Assembly (NCBI GenBank): GCA_963717115.1
Contig: CAVQVO010000002.1
Span: 620,001-684,000, forward strand
Source of the DNA: JBBQUN01 sp963717115
Lineage (GTDB): Bacteria > Actinomycetota > Acidimicrobiia > Acidimicrobiales > SZUA-35
Direction: 5' to 3'
DNA length: 64,000 bases
The notes under the pieces are model-generated. The model ran no database searches and was not told where the DNA came from. It worked only from the letters and a program-made list of their open reading frames with translations. The position numbers and the translations under genes are program-made. This document shows, one piece after another, positions 52,333 to 62,284 of the stretch (positions are counted from its first letter, which is position 1; every line of letters begins with the position of its first letter).

Positions 52333-53148
52333 TCAGGCACCGCCGGTTCGGCCGAGCACGTGCTCGGCGACCAGCGCGGCGAAGGCGTCGGGGGCTTCGC
52401 TGGGCGTGAGGTGGCCGGCTCCGGCGATCACGGCGAGGCGGGCGCCGGGGATGGCGCGGGCCAGCACCTCGGCATAGGCCGGAGGCGTTTCCTCGTCGAG
52501 CTCGCCGACGACCACGAGGGTCGGCGACCCGATCCGGCCCAACCGCGAGCGCGTGTCGTGGGCGGGAAGACATTCCACGGTGGCCCGTAACCCGTCTGCG
52601 GGGATGCGCGAGAACGCGGCGACCGCACGGTCGAACTCCGGACCGGTGAATCCCGGGGCGGCGATGGCCCGAATGACCGAAGCCGCCATCTCGGCCGGGG
52701 TGACGCCCCGATCCAACGGCTCGAGCCGACGCGCCTTCCATTCGGCGACCTCGGTTCCGTCGGCACCGAACACCGCACTCGTGTCGGCCAGCACCAGCCG
52801 GTCGACCCGACCGGGGTGGTCCAGCACCAGGTGCTGCGCCTGCTGCCCGCCGAACGACAGCCCAACGACATGGGCCCGCTCGACACCGAGCCCGTCGAGG
52901 AGGCGCACGGCCGCAGCGGCGATTCCCGGGAAGGTCAGCGGCACGAGGGGTCGGGACACGCCGTAGCCGGGCAGATCCCAGGCCACACAGTTGGCCCGAT
53001 CGCCGAGCGCGACCATCACCGTGTCCCACGCCGTTCGGCTCCCCCCGAGCCCGTGCAGGAACAGGATCGTCGGCGCATCCCGGTCGCCGATCGACCGGAT
53101 CCCGATGTCGGCGACGATGCCGTCGTGAAAGGTCCCGTTGCTCGACAC
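52333..53148 (-). CDS. Alpha/beta hydrolase
   Basis: 271 residues. Oxyanion motif FLHGLGGSRTAWD near residue 33, nucleophile elbow VVGLSFGGQQAQHLVL near 93-108, acid VVVGELDEETPP near 212, and His in IAGAGHLTPSEAP near 242. The length and pattern fit the 3-oxoadipate enol-lactonase / N-formylmaleamate deformylase group. It converges on the glutamine-synthetase-like gene with 6 bases between stops. Proximity to the NicX-like gene makes a NicD-like deformylase step possible, but the motifs alone do not separate these activities. Confidence 0.8.
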   Translation of the reverse strand: MSSNGTFHDGIVADIGIRSIGDRDAPTILFLHGLGGSRTAWDTVMVALGDRANCVAWDLPGYGVSRPLVPLTFPGIAAAAVRLLDGLGVERAHVVGLSFGGQQAQHLVLDHPGRVDRLVLADTSAVFGADGTEVAEWKARRLEPLDRGVTPAEMAASVIRAIAAPGFTGPEFDRAVAAFSRIPADGLRATVECLPAHDTRSRLGRIGSPTLVVVGELDEETPPAYAEVLARAIPGARLAVIAGAGHLTPSEAPDAFAALVAEHVLGRTGGA

Positions 53149-53206
53149 CGGGCGAGTCTGCCAGGTCGACGATCGTCGGGGCCAGGTCGTGATGCGGGGC
53201 CGATCG

Positions 53207-53992
53207 TCAGTGACGCTGCCAGCCGGGCTTGTTGTCGAGCGTCTCGCGGTAGTAGTCGGCGTACGTGAGCGCGGCGGCGGCCGGCTCGTCGACGATCACG
53301 GTGACGTGCGGGTGCCACTGGAGCGCCGACGCCGGGACCATGGCGGTGACCGGGCCCTCGACGGCCCGGGCGATCGGATCGGCCTTCGCTGCGCCGGTGG
53401 CGATCAGCACCAGATGACGGGCATCGAGGATGGTCGCGATGCCCTGGGTCAACACGTGGCGGGGGACGGCCTCGACGTCGCCACCGAAGAACCGGGCGTT
53501 CGCGGCGCGGGTCGTTCCGGTGAGGGTCTTGATCCGCGTTCGCGAGGCCAGCGACGAAGACGGCTCGTTGAAGGCGATGTGGCCGTCGCCCCCGATCCCG
53601 AGGATCTGCAGATCGATGCCACCGGCGTCACGGATCAGGGCCTCGTAGCGGGGCCCGGCAGTGGCCACCGATGACGACGAGCCGTCGGGTCCGTGGAGGG
53701 CCCCGGCCGGCAGATCGACGTGGGAGGTGAACTCGCGTTCGATGAAGCGCCGGTAGCGCTGGGGATGGTCGTCGGCGAGACCGACGTACTCGTCGAGCAG
53801 GAAGGCCGTGGCGGCCGCGAAGCTGATCGCTCCGGCTTCGTGGCGGGCGACCAGCTCTCGGTAGGTCGGGAGCGGTGAGCTCCCGGTGGCGAGCCCCAAC
53901 ACCGCTTCGGGCCGCTCGGCCAACAGCGACGCCACCGCGTCGGCGGCGACCACGGCGGCGGCCCGGGGCGAGTCGACGATCACGACCTCCAT
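53207..53992 (-). CDS. nagB: Glucosamine-6-phosphate deaminase
   Basis: 261 residues from ATG 53992, which overlaps the nagA stop (TGATG). Motifs: GLATGSSPLPTYRELV near residue 33-48 (phosphate loop), FLLDEYVGLADDHPQRY with the catalytic Asp near 65, and ILGIGGDGHIAFNEPSSSL with catalytic Asp/His near 130. It converts glucosamine 6-phosphate to fructose 6-phosphate and ammonia in the cytoplasm. Together with nagA it feeds amino-sugar carbon and nitrogen into glycolysis. No PTS or ABC transporter for the sugar is adjacent. Confidence 0.95.
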   Translation of the reverse strand: MEVVIVDSPRAAAVVAADAVASLLAERPEAVLGLATGSSPLPTYRELVARHEAGAISFAAATAFLLDEYVGLADDHPQRYRRFIEREFTSHVDLPAGALHGPDGSSSSVATAGPRYEALIRDAGGIDLQILGIGGDGHIAFNEPSSSLASRTRIKTLTGTTRAANARFFGGDVEAVPRHVLTQGIATILDARHLVLIATGAAKADPIARAVEGPVTAMVPASALQWHPHVTVIVDEPAAAALTYADYYRETLDNKPGWQRH

Positions 53993-55209
53993 CAGACCCC
54001 CTCGGCGAGGGAGCGGCCCCACTCGGTCGACAGCCGGCTGCGGCCCTCGGCCGAGACGAACGACAGCCGCCCGGCACAGAAGGTCGCGACCACACCCAGT
54101 CGGTCGTCGAGCACGACGATGTCGGCGATCGAACCGACGTCGAGGCGCCCCCGGCCCAGGGCACCGATGAGGTCGGCCGGCGTGGCAGTCGCCGCCGTGA
54201 TGGCGTCGGCCGGTTCACAGCCGGTGAAACGCACGGTGTTGCGCACGGCCTGGTCCATCGTGAGGAGGCTGCCGGCGAGCGTGCCGTCGGGTTGGCGAAC
54301 GCTCACGCCGTCGGCGACGATCGTGCGTCGCCCGAGATCGAACGAACCAGCGGGCCGGCCCATGGGCGCCACGGCGTCGGTCACCAACGCCAGACCGTTC
54401 GGACCCTTGGCCTTCCAGGCGAGCTTCACCACGGCCGGATCGACGTGCACGCCGTCGACGATGATGCCGGCGACGAGATCGGGCTCGGCCAGGGCGTGGG
54501 CCAGCAGCGGCGGCGAGCGATGGGTCAGCGGGTCCATGGCGTTGAAGAGATGGGTGACCATGCGAGCCCCGACCGCCGAGGCCTGCCGAGCATCGTCGGC
54601 ATCGGCCGCGGTGTGGCCGCAGCTCACCGTGACGCCGCGGCGAACCAGTTCGGCGATGATCTCGATGGCCCCGGGGAGTTCGGGGGCGATGGTCACGAGT
54701 CGCACCCCGCGTTCGGGGGTCCAGCCCTCGATCACCGAGCTCGACGGCGTGAGCAACGAGGCCGCCGGGTGGGCGCCCTTGCGGGCGGGGCTCAGCATCG
54801 GGCCCTCGAAGTGGAGTCCGAGCGGCTCGGCTCCGAGCGACGAAGCAGGCCGGTTCCTCCACGCCGCCAGCGCGGCGTCGGTGGACCGTCGGGGTGCGGT
54901 GATGATGGTCGGGAGGAAGGCGGTGACGCCGTGCTCGGGGAGGCGCTCGGCGAGGGCCCACATCGAATCGGGATCGCCGAGGAGGTCGAACCCGAACCCA
55001 CCGTTGATCTGCAGATCGACGAAACCCGGGGCCACGGTCAGTCCGGTGGCGTCGAACCACCCGGTGGTCGGCCCCCGATCGACGCTGCCGGTGTCGACCG
55101 GCCGCGCCGGGCGGGCAACGATCCGGTCGCCGTCGACCACCAGATCATCGGGGGTCGAGCGACCCCCGGTGACGATGGTCCCCCCGACGATTCTCACAGC
55201 AGGCATCAT
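53992..55209 (-). CDS. nagA: N-acetylglucosamine-6-phosphate deacetylase
   Basis: 405 residues; the first two codons are both ATG. Motifs: GFVDLQINGGFGFDLL near residue 62, LHFEGPMLSPARKGAHP near 130 with the metal-ligand Glu, TVSCGHTAADADDARQA near 198, THLFNAMDPLTHRSP near 218, and ALVTDAVAPMG with the catalytic Asp near 275. It removes acetate from GlcNAc-6-phosphate, supplying nagB, whose start overlaps its stop. It is a metallohydrolase of the amidohydrolase superfamily in the cytoplasm. Confidence 0.95.
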   Translation of the reverse strand: MMPAVRIVGGTIVTGGRSTPDDLVVDGDRIVARPARPVDTGSVDRGPTTGWFDATGLTVAPGFVDLQINGGFGFDLLGDPDSMWALAERLPEHGVTAFLPTIITAPRRSTDAALAAWRNRPASSLGAEPLGLHFEGPMLSPARKGAHPAASLLTPSSSVIEGWTPERGVRLVTIAPELPGAIEIIAELVRRGVTVSCGHTAADADDARQASAVGARMVTHLFNAMDPLTHRSPPLLAHALAEPDLVAGIIVDGVHVDPAVVKLAWKAKGPNGLALVTDAVAPMGRPAGSFDLGRRTIVADGVSVRQPDGTLAGSLLTMDQAVRNTVRFTGCEPADAITAATATPADLIGALGRGRLDVGSIADIVVLDDRLGVVATFCAGRLSFVSAEGRSRLSTEWGRSLAEGV

Positions 55210-55230
55210 GGCCCGGGTGGGCCGGAGCCG

Positions 55231-56037
55231 TCAGTCGGTGGTGGAAACGGTCCGACCGGCGACGGCGCGCTGACGAAGGACGAGACCGGCGGCGAGGAGC
55301 GACCCACCGACCAGGGCCAGCGTGCGGGCATTCCCGCCGGTGACCGGCAACGAGCCGCCCGGGGTCGCCGGTGCGGCGGTGGTCGAGGTCTGCTGGGGGG
55401 CGGCGGGGATGACGAGGGAATCGACCGAGACGATCGTGGTCGACGGTCCGGTGACGATCGGACCGGCCGGCTCGGGAACGGTGGTCGGCGCAGAGGTCGA
55501 GGGCGGCAGTGTGGAGGGACCGACGTCGACACTCGTGGTGGACGGCGCAACGGTGGTGGGGGCGACCGTGGTCGGGGCCACGGTCGTGGTGGGGGCCGGG
55601 CGACAGTCGATCGAGACACTGAAGCCACCGCTCGAGATGCCATCGGGACCGAAGCGCACAGAGACCTCGACCGAATCGGTCATGACCACCGACTCGGTGT
55701 CGGTGGTGACCTGGTTCGGGTCGCTCTCGAACTCGGCGATCACGACACGGCGGCCACCGGTGACGATGATCAGGTCGTTGCCGGGGTGGACCGACTCCTG
55801 GTTGCGGACATCGGCGAAGACGTCACAGTCGAGCCCGACGAACGAGGCGGGAACGGCCGCCGAGGCGACGAGGACCTCGGTGCCCTCGGCACCGGTCACG
55901 ACGTTCGAGACCGGGATCTCGAGGATCCCTTCGGCGGAGGCGGGTGTGACCGCCAGGACGGCAGCCCCCATCAGCGCCAGGGCGACGGCTGCGCCCGATC
56001 GACCGAGCTTGCGGCGAACCGCTGCTTCCGTCTTCAT
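55231..56037 (-). CDS. LPXTG-anchored surface protein
   Basis: 268 residues from ATG 56037 (GGAGGAAG ahead). N-terminal signal peptide VALALMGAAVLAVTPASA-E (cleavage near residue 35). A small beta-rich domain of about 120 residues with two Cys (LDCDVFAD, SIDCRPAP) follows. Then comes a Thr/Pro/Val/Ala linker of VAPTT repeats, and at the C-terminus LPVTG-G, a hydrophobic segment (LALVGGSLLAAGLVL) and a basic tail RQRAVAGR, the full sortase sorting signal. It is displayed on the cell wall; its function is unknown. No sortase gene is in the window. It precedes nagA on the same strand with 21 bases between, so they may be cotranscribed. Confidence 0.85.
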   Translation of the reverse strand: MKTEAAVRRKLGRSGAAVALALMGAAVLAVTPASAEGILEIPVSNVVTGAEGTEVLVASAAVPASFVGLDCDVFADVRNQESVHPGNDLIIVTGGRRVVIAEFESDPNQVTTDTESVVMTDSVEVSVRFGPDGISSGGFSVSIDCRPAPTTTVAPTTVAPTTVAPSTTSVDVGPSTLPPSTSAPTTVPEPAGPIVTGPSTTIVSVDSLVIPAAPQQTSTTAAPATPGGSLPVTGGNARTLALVGGSLLAAGLVLRQRAVAGRTVSTTD

Positions 56038-56509
56038 GTTGATCTTCCTCCACTGCCCACGGGATGTTCCGGTCCGGCCTCGTTGACCGAATCCACTGCT
56101 CGGGGTCGCACGCTCGACACGGACAGTGAGACCTGTAGTCAACTCTGCACCGACGGCGATCGAAACCTCGACCCGAAGAGTAGTCACCCGACGTCTCTGC
56201 GTCGGCGATCCCCGCCCACCAGGGCAGAGTCACCCGCCCGAACCTCGACCGCCTCGACCCGGTGGTCTCGGGATCACGACGGCGATCCCGGCTGCCGCGA
56301 TCCGCGAACCCCGACCCCGACCCCGACCCCGACCTCGACCCCGACATGGCATTGCCGGGCACGGCTCGGAATGCGACACTTTCCCTGACGGTCGTGGTCG
56401 GAGTCCACGCCGTCGGAGCGAGCCGAGCCCAGGCCGGCCGCTGAGACGGTGGACTGCGTCGCCCCGATCTCACCGGTCCGGGTCTGTGCCCGACGGAGGG
56501 AGCGAGCAC
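56038..56509. other. Non-coding region with hexamer tandem repeat
   Basis: This is the 472-base divergent gap between the LPXTG gene and the first kinase gene. It contains six tandem ACCCCG hexamers at 56308-56343 (the fifth is ACCTCG). Apparent frames across it are Pro/Arg or Asp/Pro repeats without protein character. It must hold both promoters, but I cannot place them with confidence. Confidence 0.6.
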
Positions 56510-58233
56510 ATGGTGGGGGTCGACGTCGGGATCGGAGGCATCTCCGAGGCAACCGAGATCGGCCGCGGCGGATTCGGCGTCGTGTATCGAGCCCGTGAGG
56601 CCGACCTCGGCCGCACCGTCGCCGTCAAGGTGCTCCACGGCGGCCTCGACGAACCGCGCCGAGGCCGCTTCGACCGGGAGCGCCACGCCATGGGCTCCCT
56701 CTCCGGTCACCCGCACATCGTCACCGTGTTCCGAACCGGGTTCTGCCAGAGCGGTCGACCCTTCCTCGTGATGGAGTACCTCGAGGGCGGATCGCTCGCC
56801 GATCACCTCGAGCGCTTCGGTCCCCTGCCCTGGCGCGAGGTCGGGCGGCTGGGTGTCGAGATCGCCGACGCCCTGGCCCGGGCCCACGAGGCCGGGGTCC
56901 TGCATCGCGACCTCAAACCGGCCAACATCCTCCGGACGGCCACCGGTGTCGCCAAACTCGGCGACTTCGGTATCGCCCGGGTCGACGGCGCACCCGAGAC
57001 CACCAGTTCGGTGATCACGGCGAGTCTCGCCCATGCCCCTCCGGAGGTCCTCGCCGGGGTCCGACCCGATGAGCGGGCCGACATCTATTCCCTGGCTTCG
57101 ACCCTGTACGAGCTCGCGACCGGAGCGTCGGCCTTCGCGGCGAGCGGCGAGGACTCGATCCTGCCGATGTTGTCCCGCATCGCCCAACAGAGCCCGGCCC
57201 CCCTCGCCTCCACCGGGATGCCGGCCGCCATGGCCGACACGATCCTCCGGGCCATGGCGAAAGCGGCCGACGAACGACAACCCAGTGCGGCATCGTTCCG
57301 AGACGAGCTGGCTGCCGCCATGGCATCCGACTCGGCCCCGAGCGGAGTCGAGCCCGCCCACCAGGCACCCCCGGCGAACGCCACGCAGGCGATCGCCTCG
57401 TTCGCCGGCCCCGGAACGGGCCAACCCCTGCCGACGACCGCAACCCCGCTCGGCCCGGCGACGCCGGCCGGGCCGCCCGGCCTCGATGGCCGGCCGGGAG
57501 CGGCGCCCGATCCCAGGTCGACGTCGCAGGCCGGGCGACGTCGATTGGTCTGGTCGGCCTCGGGCGCAGCGGCGGCGGTCGTCGTCGTGCTCGTCGCCGT
57601 GTTCGCCCTGTCATCGCGCGACGAGGGGAGCGCCGCCCCGGATCCCACCGAACCGCACCCGCCGAATCCATCGTCACCGTCGAACAACCGACCGAGACCA
57701 CGATCCCCACCACAGCGACCTCGGCCGACACGACGACCCAGCCGACGACACTCCCGACGGCGGCCTCGCCCCCACCCTCGCAGACCGCCGCCAGCGACGA
57801 CGGGTCGATCCAGCTCCTGGCACCGGCCGACTGGACCGAACGGGCCTCGCTCCCGGGTGCCCTGCTCGTCACCGACGACCTCGACGGGGCCTTGGCCGAC
57901 GAGTGGGTCGAGCTCGTGCTGGCCACCGTGGTCTGGAACACCCCCGAACTCAATCCCGGGGGCTTCGCTCCCGACGCGGCGCTCGATGCGCAGATCGCCG
58001 AGAGCGAATGTGCGTTTCGCGAACGCGGCCCGTATCAGGACTTCGCCTACGGCGGCTCGTACGTGGTCCTCGATCGCTGTGGCCCCCGAGCGCTCTCGGT
58101 CTACATCGTGAACGCCGCACCGTTCGACCTGTCCAGCGTGGTCAACGTGATCATCGCCTACCAGCCGGCCGACGAGGCGACCGTCATCCCCTTGATCATG
58201 AACAGCCTCTTCTTCGATCCCGGTCGGCTCTGA
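56510..58233 (+). CDS. Hanks-type Ser/Thr protein kinase with one transmembrane segment (one frameshift)
   Basis: ATG 56510 with GGAGGGAG upstream. Kinase domain: EIGRGGFGVVYRAREADLG, VAVKVL with the catalytic Lys near residue 42, HRDLKPANIL near 136, DFGIAR near 157, APPEVLAG near 180, DIYSLASTLYELATG. A Pro/Ala linker leads to a membrane segment WSASGAAAAVVVVLVAVFAL near 350. The frame breaks near 57650 (one base short). Past it, a Thr-rich stalk and an extracytoplasmic domain (WVELVLATVVWN, RCGPRALSVYIVNAAPFDL) continue to the stop. Corrected length is about 574 residues. It is first gene of a run continuing through the FHA protein. It probably senses an external cue and phosphorylates partners such as the FHA protein. 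Confidence 0.85.
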
Positions 58234-58234
58234 C

Positions 58235-59835
58235 ATGCCGCCCACCCACGATCCCAATCAGACGATGGCCATCGGCGCCCCGTCGGCCGTGACCGGCGAT
58301 GGCGACCTCGACGACCGGCTCCTCTCGACCGAGGTCTGGACCGACGACATGGTCGCCCGGCAGGGCATACCCGTCGTCGACACACCGATCGCCACCATCG
58401 GTGGGGGTCTCGGATCGTTCGCCTTCGTCGACACGCTCCGGATCGCCGGCGTTCCCGCCAACGCGATCAGCGTGCTGGCCGACGGTGACCTCCCCGAACG
58501 GACCTACCGTTACCTGGCGACGAACTCGCAGATCCCCGACGTCGAGCGACTTCGGTCCGACGCCGGTTCGACGATCGACAACATCTGGGGATTCCCGAGC
58601 TATGCGTTCCGGGAGGCGGCTTCCGCCCGTGGCCTCGGCCCGCGGCTGGCGCCGCTCTGGTCGGTGTTCAGCGAACCGTTCGGGGCCGACTACTACACGC
58701 CCCGAGCCGGCGACGTCTACCGGTCCGTCACCCGCGAGTCCGAGCGGATCGGGTGGTCCTCGATGCGACGACGCGGTGCCGTCCGGGTGGTCCGTCGCCG
58801 CAGTGGCGGCGGCTACTTCTCGATCCTGACGCCGCCCCCTGCCGAGGGCGGACCCAAACGCGTCGCCTACCGCAGCCGCGTCGCCCACCTCGCCGTCGGG
58901 TATCCGGGAGTGAAGTTCCTACCGGATCTCCAGGCGTATCGAGAACGACACCGCGAACTTCAGTCGCGTGGTCAACGCCTACGAACCCCACGAACACGTC
59001 TACCAGGAACTGCGGCGTCGACCCAGTGTCGTGATGGTTCGCGGCAGCGGCATCGTGGCCTCCCGGATCCTGCAGCGTCTCCTCGACGATCGGGAATCCA
59101 ACGGTGCCCAGACCACGGTTCTCCACCTGTTCCGCAGCTACGTGGCCGGCCCGCAGGGCGACTCGATCACCTCCCGCCGTCCCGGCGGCCAACGGGTGGG
59201 CCTACCAGGCCTTCAACTTTCCGAAAGCGGCATGGGGCGGCCAACTCAAGGAGCGACTCGAAGGTCTCGACGGCCCGGGCCGCGTGGCCCTGCTGAAGAC
59301 CATGGGTGGAACCAACACACCGCCCCGACGCTCGTGGCGCGAGCAGCTCGAGCGGGGACGACGAGGCGGCTGGTACCAGCAGTACGTGGGCGCCGTCACC
59401 TCCGTCGAACCGGGCCCGGACCAGAGCGTGCTCACCACGATCGACGGGCCGGATGGCCGACGCTACGACCTCGCGGCGAACTTCGTCATCGACGCCACCG
59501 GGCTCGAGTCCGATATCGGCGAGCACCGGCTGTTGGCCGATCTGTTGCAGCACGGCGGTGCCCAGCGGTCCGACTTCGGACGGCTCGACGTCGGTCCGAC
59601 GTTCGAGGTGCTCGGCACCCGGAGCGATCCGGGCCGGTTGTACGCCAGCGGTTCCATCACCCTCGGCGGCCACTACGCCGGTGTGGACTCCTTCCTCGGT
59701 CTGCAGTACGCCGCCCTGCGAATCGCCGACGACCTGGCCGACCTCGGGACGATCCCGAGAATCGGTGTCGGTCGATCGATTTCGGAATGGTGGCGCTGGT
59801 ACCGGAACGTGCCGCCCCGGGGAGCGAGCCGATGA
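58235..59835 (+). CDS. FAD/NAD(P)-binding oxidoreductase-like protein (two frameshifts)
   Basis: ATG 58235, one base after the kinase stop. A Rossmann turn IATIGGGLGSFAFVDTLRIAG lies near residues 52-72. A second nucleotide-fold stretch VVMVRGSGIVASRILQRLLDD and a C-terminal FAD-type motif LYASGSITLGGHYAGVDSFLGLQYAALRIADDL follow. The frame breaks near 58935 and near 59173, each with one extra base. The joined text REN-DTANFSRVVNAYEPHEH and SITS-AVPAANGWAYQAFNF reads naturally. Corrected length is about 532 residues. It is a probable flavoprotein of unknown substrate, in an operon with kinases, a small membrane protein and TauE. Confidence 0.65.
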
Positions 59836-60257
59836 CCCCGACGCTCTTGGGTCGGCTGCAGACCCGGTTCTTCTTGCTCGTCACCGTCGGGCTGGCCTGG
59901 ACCCTGCTCGTCACACCCCTCCTCCCTCGCGACGGTGCCGGACTCAGCGAGTCGTTCGGCCTGACCCTGACCGCGTTGGCCACCGTCACCGTGATCGGTC
60001 TGGTCGGGTGGGAGCCGATCTACCACCTGCTCCAACAGATCCGGTGGGAGAAGGATTGGCCGACGGGGCTCGGCCTGGTCACCGGCCTGCCCGAGGGACT
60101 CGTGACCTATCTCGTCCTCGCCGCCGAGCGTGACGTGCCCGTTGCTGCGTTCGTCATCCATTTCTCGACGACCTGGCTCGTCGTGTGGCTCGCCGTCCAC
60201 GGTCCTCTCCGGATCGTGCTGCTTCGCTGGAGGTACCGCGGTGGCCGAATCCTCTGA
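59832..60257 (+). CDS. Small polytopic membrane protein
   Basis: 141 residues from ATG 59832, overlapping the flavoprotein stop (ATGA). There are four hydrophobic stretches (FFLLVTVGLAWTLLVTPLL, LTLTALATVTVIGLVGW, GLVTYLVLAAE, VIHFSTTWLVVWLAVHGPL) and a basic C-terminus RWRYRGGRIL. I do not recognise the family. Its tight coupling to the flavoprotein gene and to the TauE/SafE gene (17-base overlap) suggests that it works with them at the membrane, for instance as an electron-transfer or anchoring partner. This is inference. Confidence 0.7.
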   Translation: MTPTLLGRLQTRFFLLVTVGLAWTLLVTPLLPRDGAGLSESFGLTLTALATVTVIGLVGWEPIYHLLQQIRWEKDWPTGLGLVTGLPEGLVTYLVLAAERDVPVAAFVIHFSTTWLVVWLAVHGPLRIVLLRWRYRGGRIL

Positions 60258-61487
60258 GCGGCCCGTCGGCTTCGGGGCGACGATCGAGGAACTCATCGCC
60301 GAGAGCCGATCGGCGAGGTCCGACGTCGCCCGCAACCGGTTTCGTCGGAGTCTGGCCGTCTCGCTCGCCGTCACCGTCACCTGGCTCCTCTCCGTCACGG
60401 CCACCGGACAGTGGAACCGGATCCTCGACCACTGGGTCGCGGCGGTGACCATGGTCTTCGGGAGCCTCGTCGCCGGAGCCACACCCCAGGGTGGCGGCGC
60501 CGTGGCCTTCCCGGTCTTCACGAAGGGGCTCGACGTTCCAACCGAGGTGGCGCGGCAGCTTCTCGCTCTGTATCCAGACCGTGGGCATGGGATGCGCATC
60601 GGCGTCGATCGTCATCAACCGACGGATCGTCGAATGGCGTGCGGTCGCCGTGGGCGGGGGCATCGCCAGTCTGACGTTCGTCGTTGCGCTCCTCACGCTC
60701 GGGCGATCCCGATCGACCGTTCTGGCCGATCGATCTCCCCGGTCCGTACGTGAAGGTCACCTTCACGCTGATCCTGTGTGCCATGGCCTGGGTCGTGTAC
60801 CTCGGTCAGCGGATTCCGATCCGGCCGGTGAGCGACGAGCTCCCCCCGATGAACCGACGGCTGTGGGCTGCGCTCGTCGTCGCCGGTGCCGTCGGCGGGG
60901 TTTCGGCGGCGCTGGTCGGATCGGGCGTCGACGTCATGGTCTACCTCTTCGTCGTGGTGCTGTTCGGGGTTCGGGCCGGCGTCGGTGTGCCGACGAGCGT
61001 GCTGGCCATGGCCATGGTCTCGGCCGTCGGTTTCGTGGTACTCGGCCTGGTCGACGGCCAGTTCCTCATCGACCGGGCCGCCGACGGATCGGTGGTCGCG
61101 GTTGGCGGGCACGCGATCGTTCCCCCCGGCTCGGCGCGCCAGGTCGACCTGTTCGGCATGTGGTTGGCAGCCGCCCCGATCGTCGCCTGGGGCGCCCCGA
61201 TCGGATCGCTCCTCGCTGCGCGGCTGTCCCCACGGGCGCTGATCCGGCTCGTGATCGGCCTGGCGACCGCCGAGGTCCTGAGCACCATCGTCTTCCTCGA
61301 CGAGCTGCGAACCGACCCCCGCCTCGCCGCGTTCGCCGGTGTCGGGCTCGTCGTCGGCGTCGGAGGTCTCACCTGGGTCGCCCATCACCGCTTGCGCCTG
61401 TTCGGACTGCCGAGCCTGCCACGAGGGGCCCTGCTCACCAGGGCCAGTGTCGAGGTCTCGGCCGACTACGGAGACGACATCCGATGA
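60241..61487 (+). CDS. TauE/SafE-type membrane transporter (two frameshifts)
   Basis: GTG 60241 has GGAGG seven bases upstream. N-terminal cytoplasmic stretch, then membrane segments and the motif VFGSLVAGATPQGGGAVAFPVFTKGLDVPTEVAR, the first TauE repeat. The frame breaks near 60565 and again near 60700, each consistent with one extra base. In the joined frames ARQFSLCIQTVGMGCASASIV and LPGPYVKVTFTLILCAMAWVVYL follow. The second half has a matching repeat (AALVVAGAVGGVSAALVGSGVDVMVYLFVVVLF). Corrected length is about 415 residues. Family members export sulfite, sulfoacetate or other anions. Its presence in a kinase/FHA operon is unusual. Confidence 0.75.
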
Positions 61488-62284
61488 CCGGTATCGCCGA
61501 CTACGAATTCCTCGAACGATTGGGCGAGGGCAACCACGGCGAGTTCTGGCTCGCCGTTCCGCCACCCCGGCTCGGGCTCGACCCCGGGCGAAGAGTGGCG
61601 GTCAAGACCCTGGCGCAGCGGGCATCCGAGGCCGACTTCGGCCGTATGGCCAACGAACTGCGCATCTACGCAGGGGTCGATTCACCGGCGCTGACCCCCA
61701 TCATCGACGCCGGTCATCAGAACGGTCGGCTCTTCTACGCCATGCCCCACTACCCCGATGGATCGCTGGCGTCGCCGGCCCGTCCGCTCGATCGGCGCGA
61801 GATCCGCCAAGCCGTCGCCCGTGCCGCCCGTGCCGCGCACGCCCTGCACGAGGCCGGTGTGGCGCACCGAGACATCAAGCCCTCGAACATCCTGCTCGAT
61901 CGTGGAGTCGGCTACCTGTCCGACCTCGGGCTCGCCCAGATCATCCACCCCGGACAGACCGTCACCGGAATCGGACCGGTCGGCACCATCGAGTTCCTCT
62001 CCCCCGAGGTGGTCCGGGGGGAGCGGGCCTCACGGGCTTCGGACGTCTGGGCATTGGGTGTGACCCTGCATCATCAGCTCAGTGCCCGCCCGCTCTACCC
62101 GACCCTCGAACGCCGCTCGTTGCTCGATGCGCTCCGCCAGGTCCTCGACACCATGCCCGTCGTCGATCCCGACCTCGCCGACGGCGAACGGGCGGTGATC
62201 GAACGGTGCCTCATGGCCGAACCGGCCCACCGCTACGGGCGAGCCGACGAACTGGCCGCCGCGATCGAAGGACTGGACCCATGA
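61484..62284 (+). CDS. Hanks-type Ser/Thr protein kinase, soluble
   Basis: 266 residues from ATG 61484, overlapping the TauE stop. Kinase motifs: RLGEGNHGEFWLAVP near residue 12, VAVKTLAQ near 39, AHRDIKPSNILLD near 126, SDLGLAQ near 145 (DLG in place of DFG), FLSPEVVRGE near 168 (SPE in place of APE), ASDVWALGVTLHHQL. All residues needed for phosphotransfer are present. It consists of the kinase domain alone, with no membrane segment. It overlaps the FHA gene by four bases, so the FHA protein is its likely phosphothreonine reader or substrate. Confidence 0.85.
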   Translation: MTGIADYEFLERLGEGNHGEFWLAVPPPRLGLDPGRRVAVKTLAQRASEADFGRMANELRIYAGVDSPALTPIIDAGHQNGRLFYAMPHYPDGSLASPARPLDRREIRQAVARAARAAHALHEAGVAHRDIKPSNILLDRGVGYLSDLGLAQIIHPGQTVTGIGPVGTIEFLSPEVVRGERASRASDVWALGVTLHHQLSARPLYPTLERRSLLDALRQVLDTMPVVDPDLADGERAVIERCLMAEPAHRYGRADELAAAIEGLDP

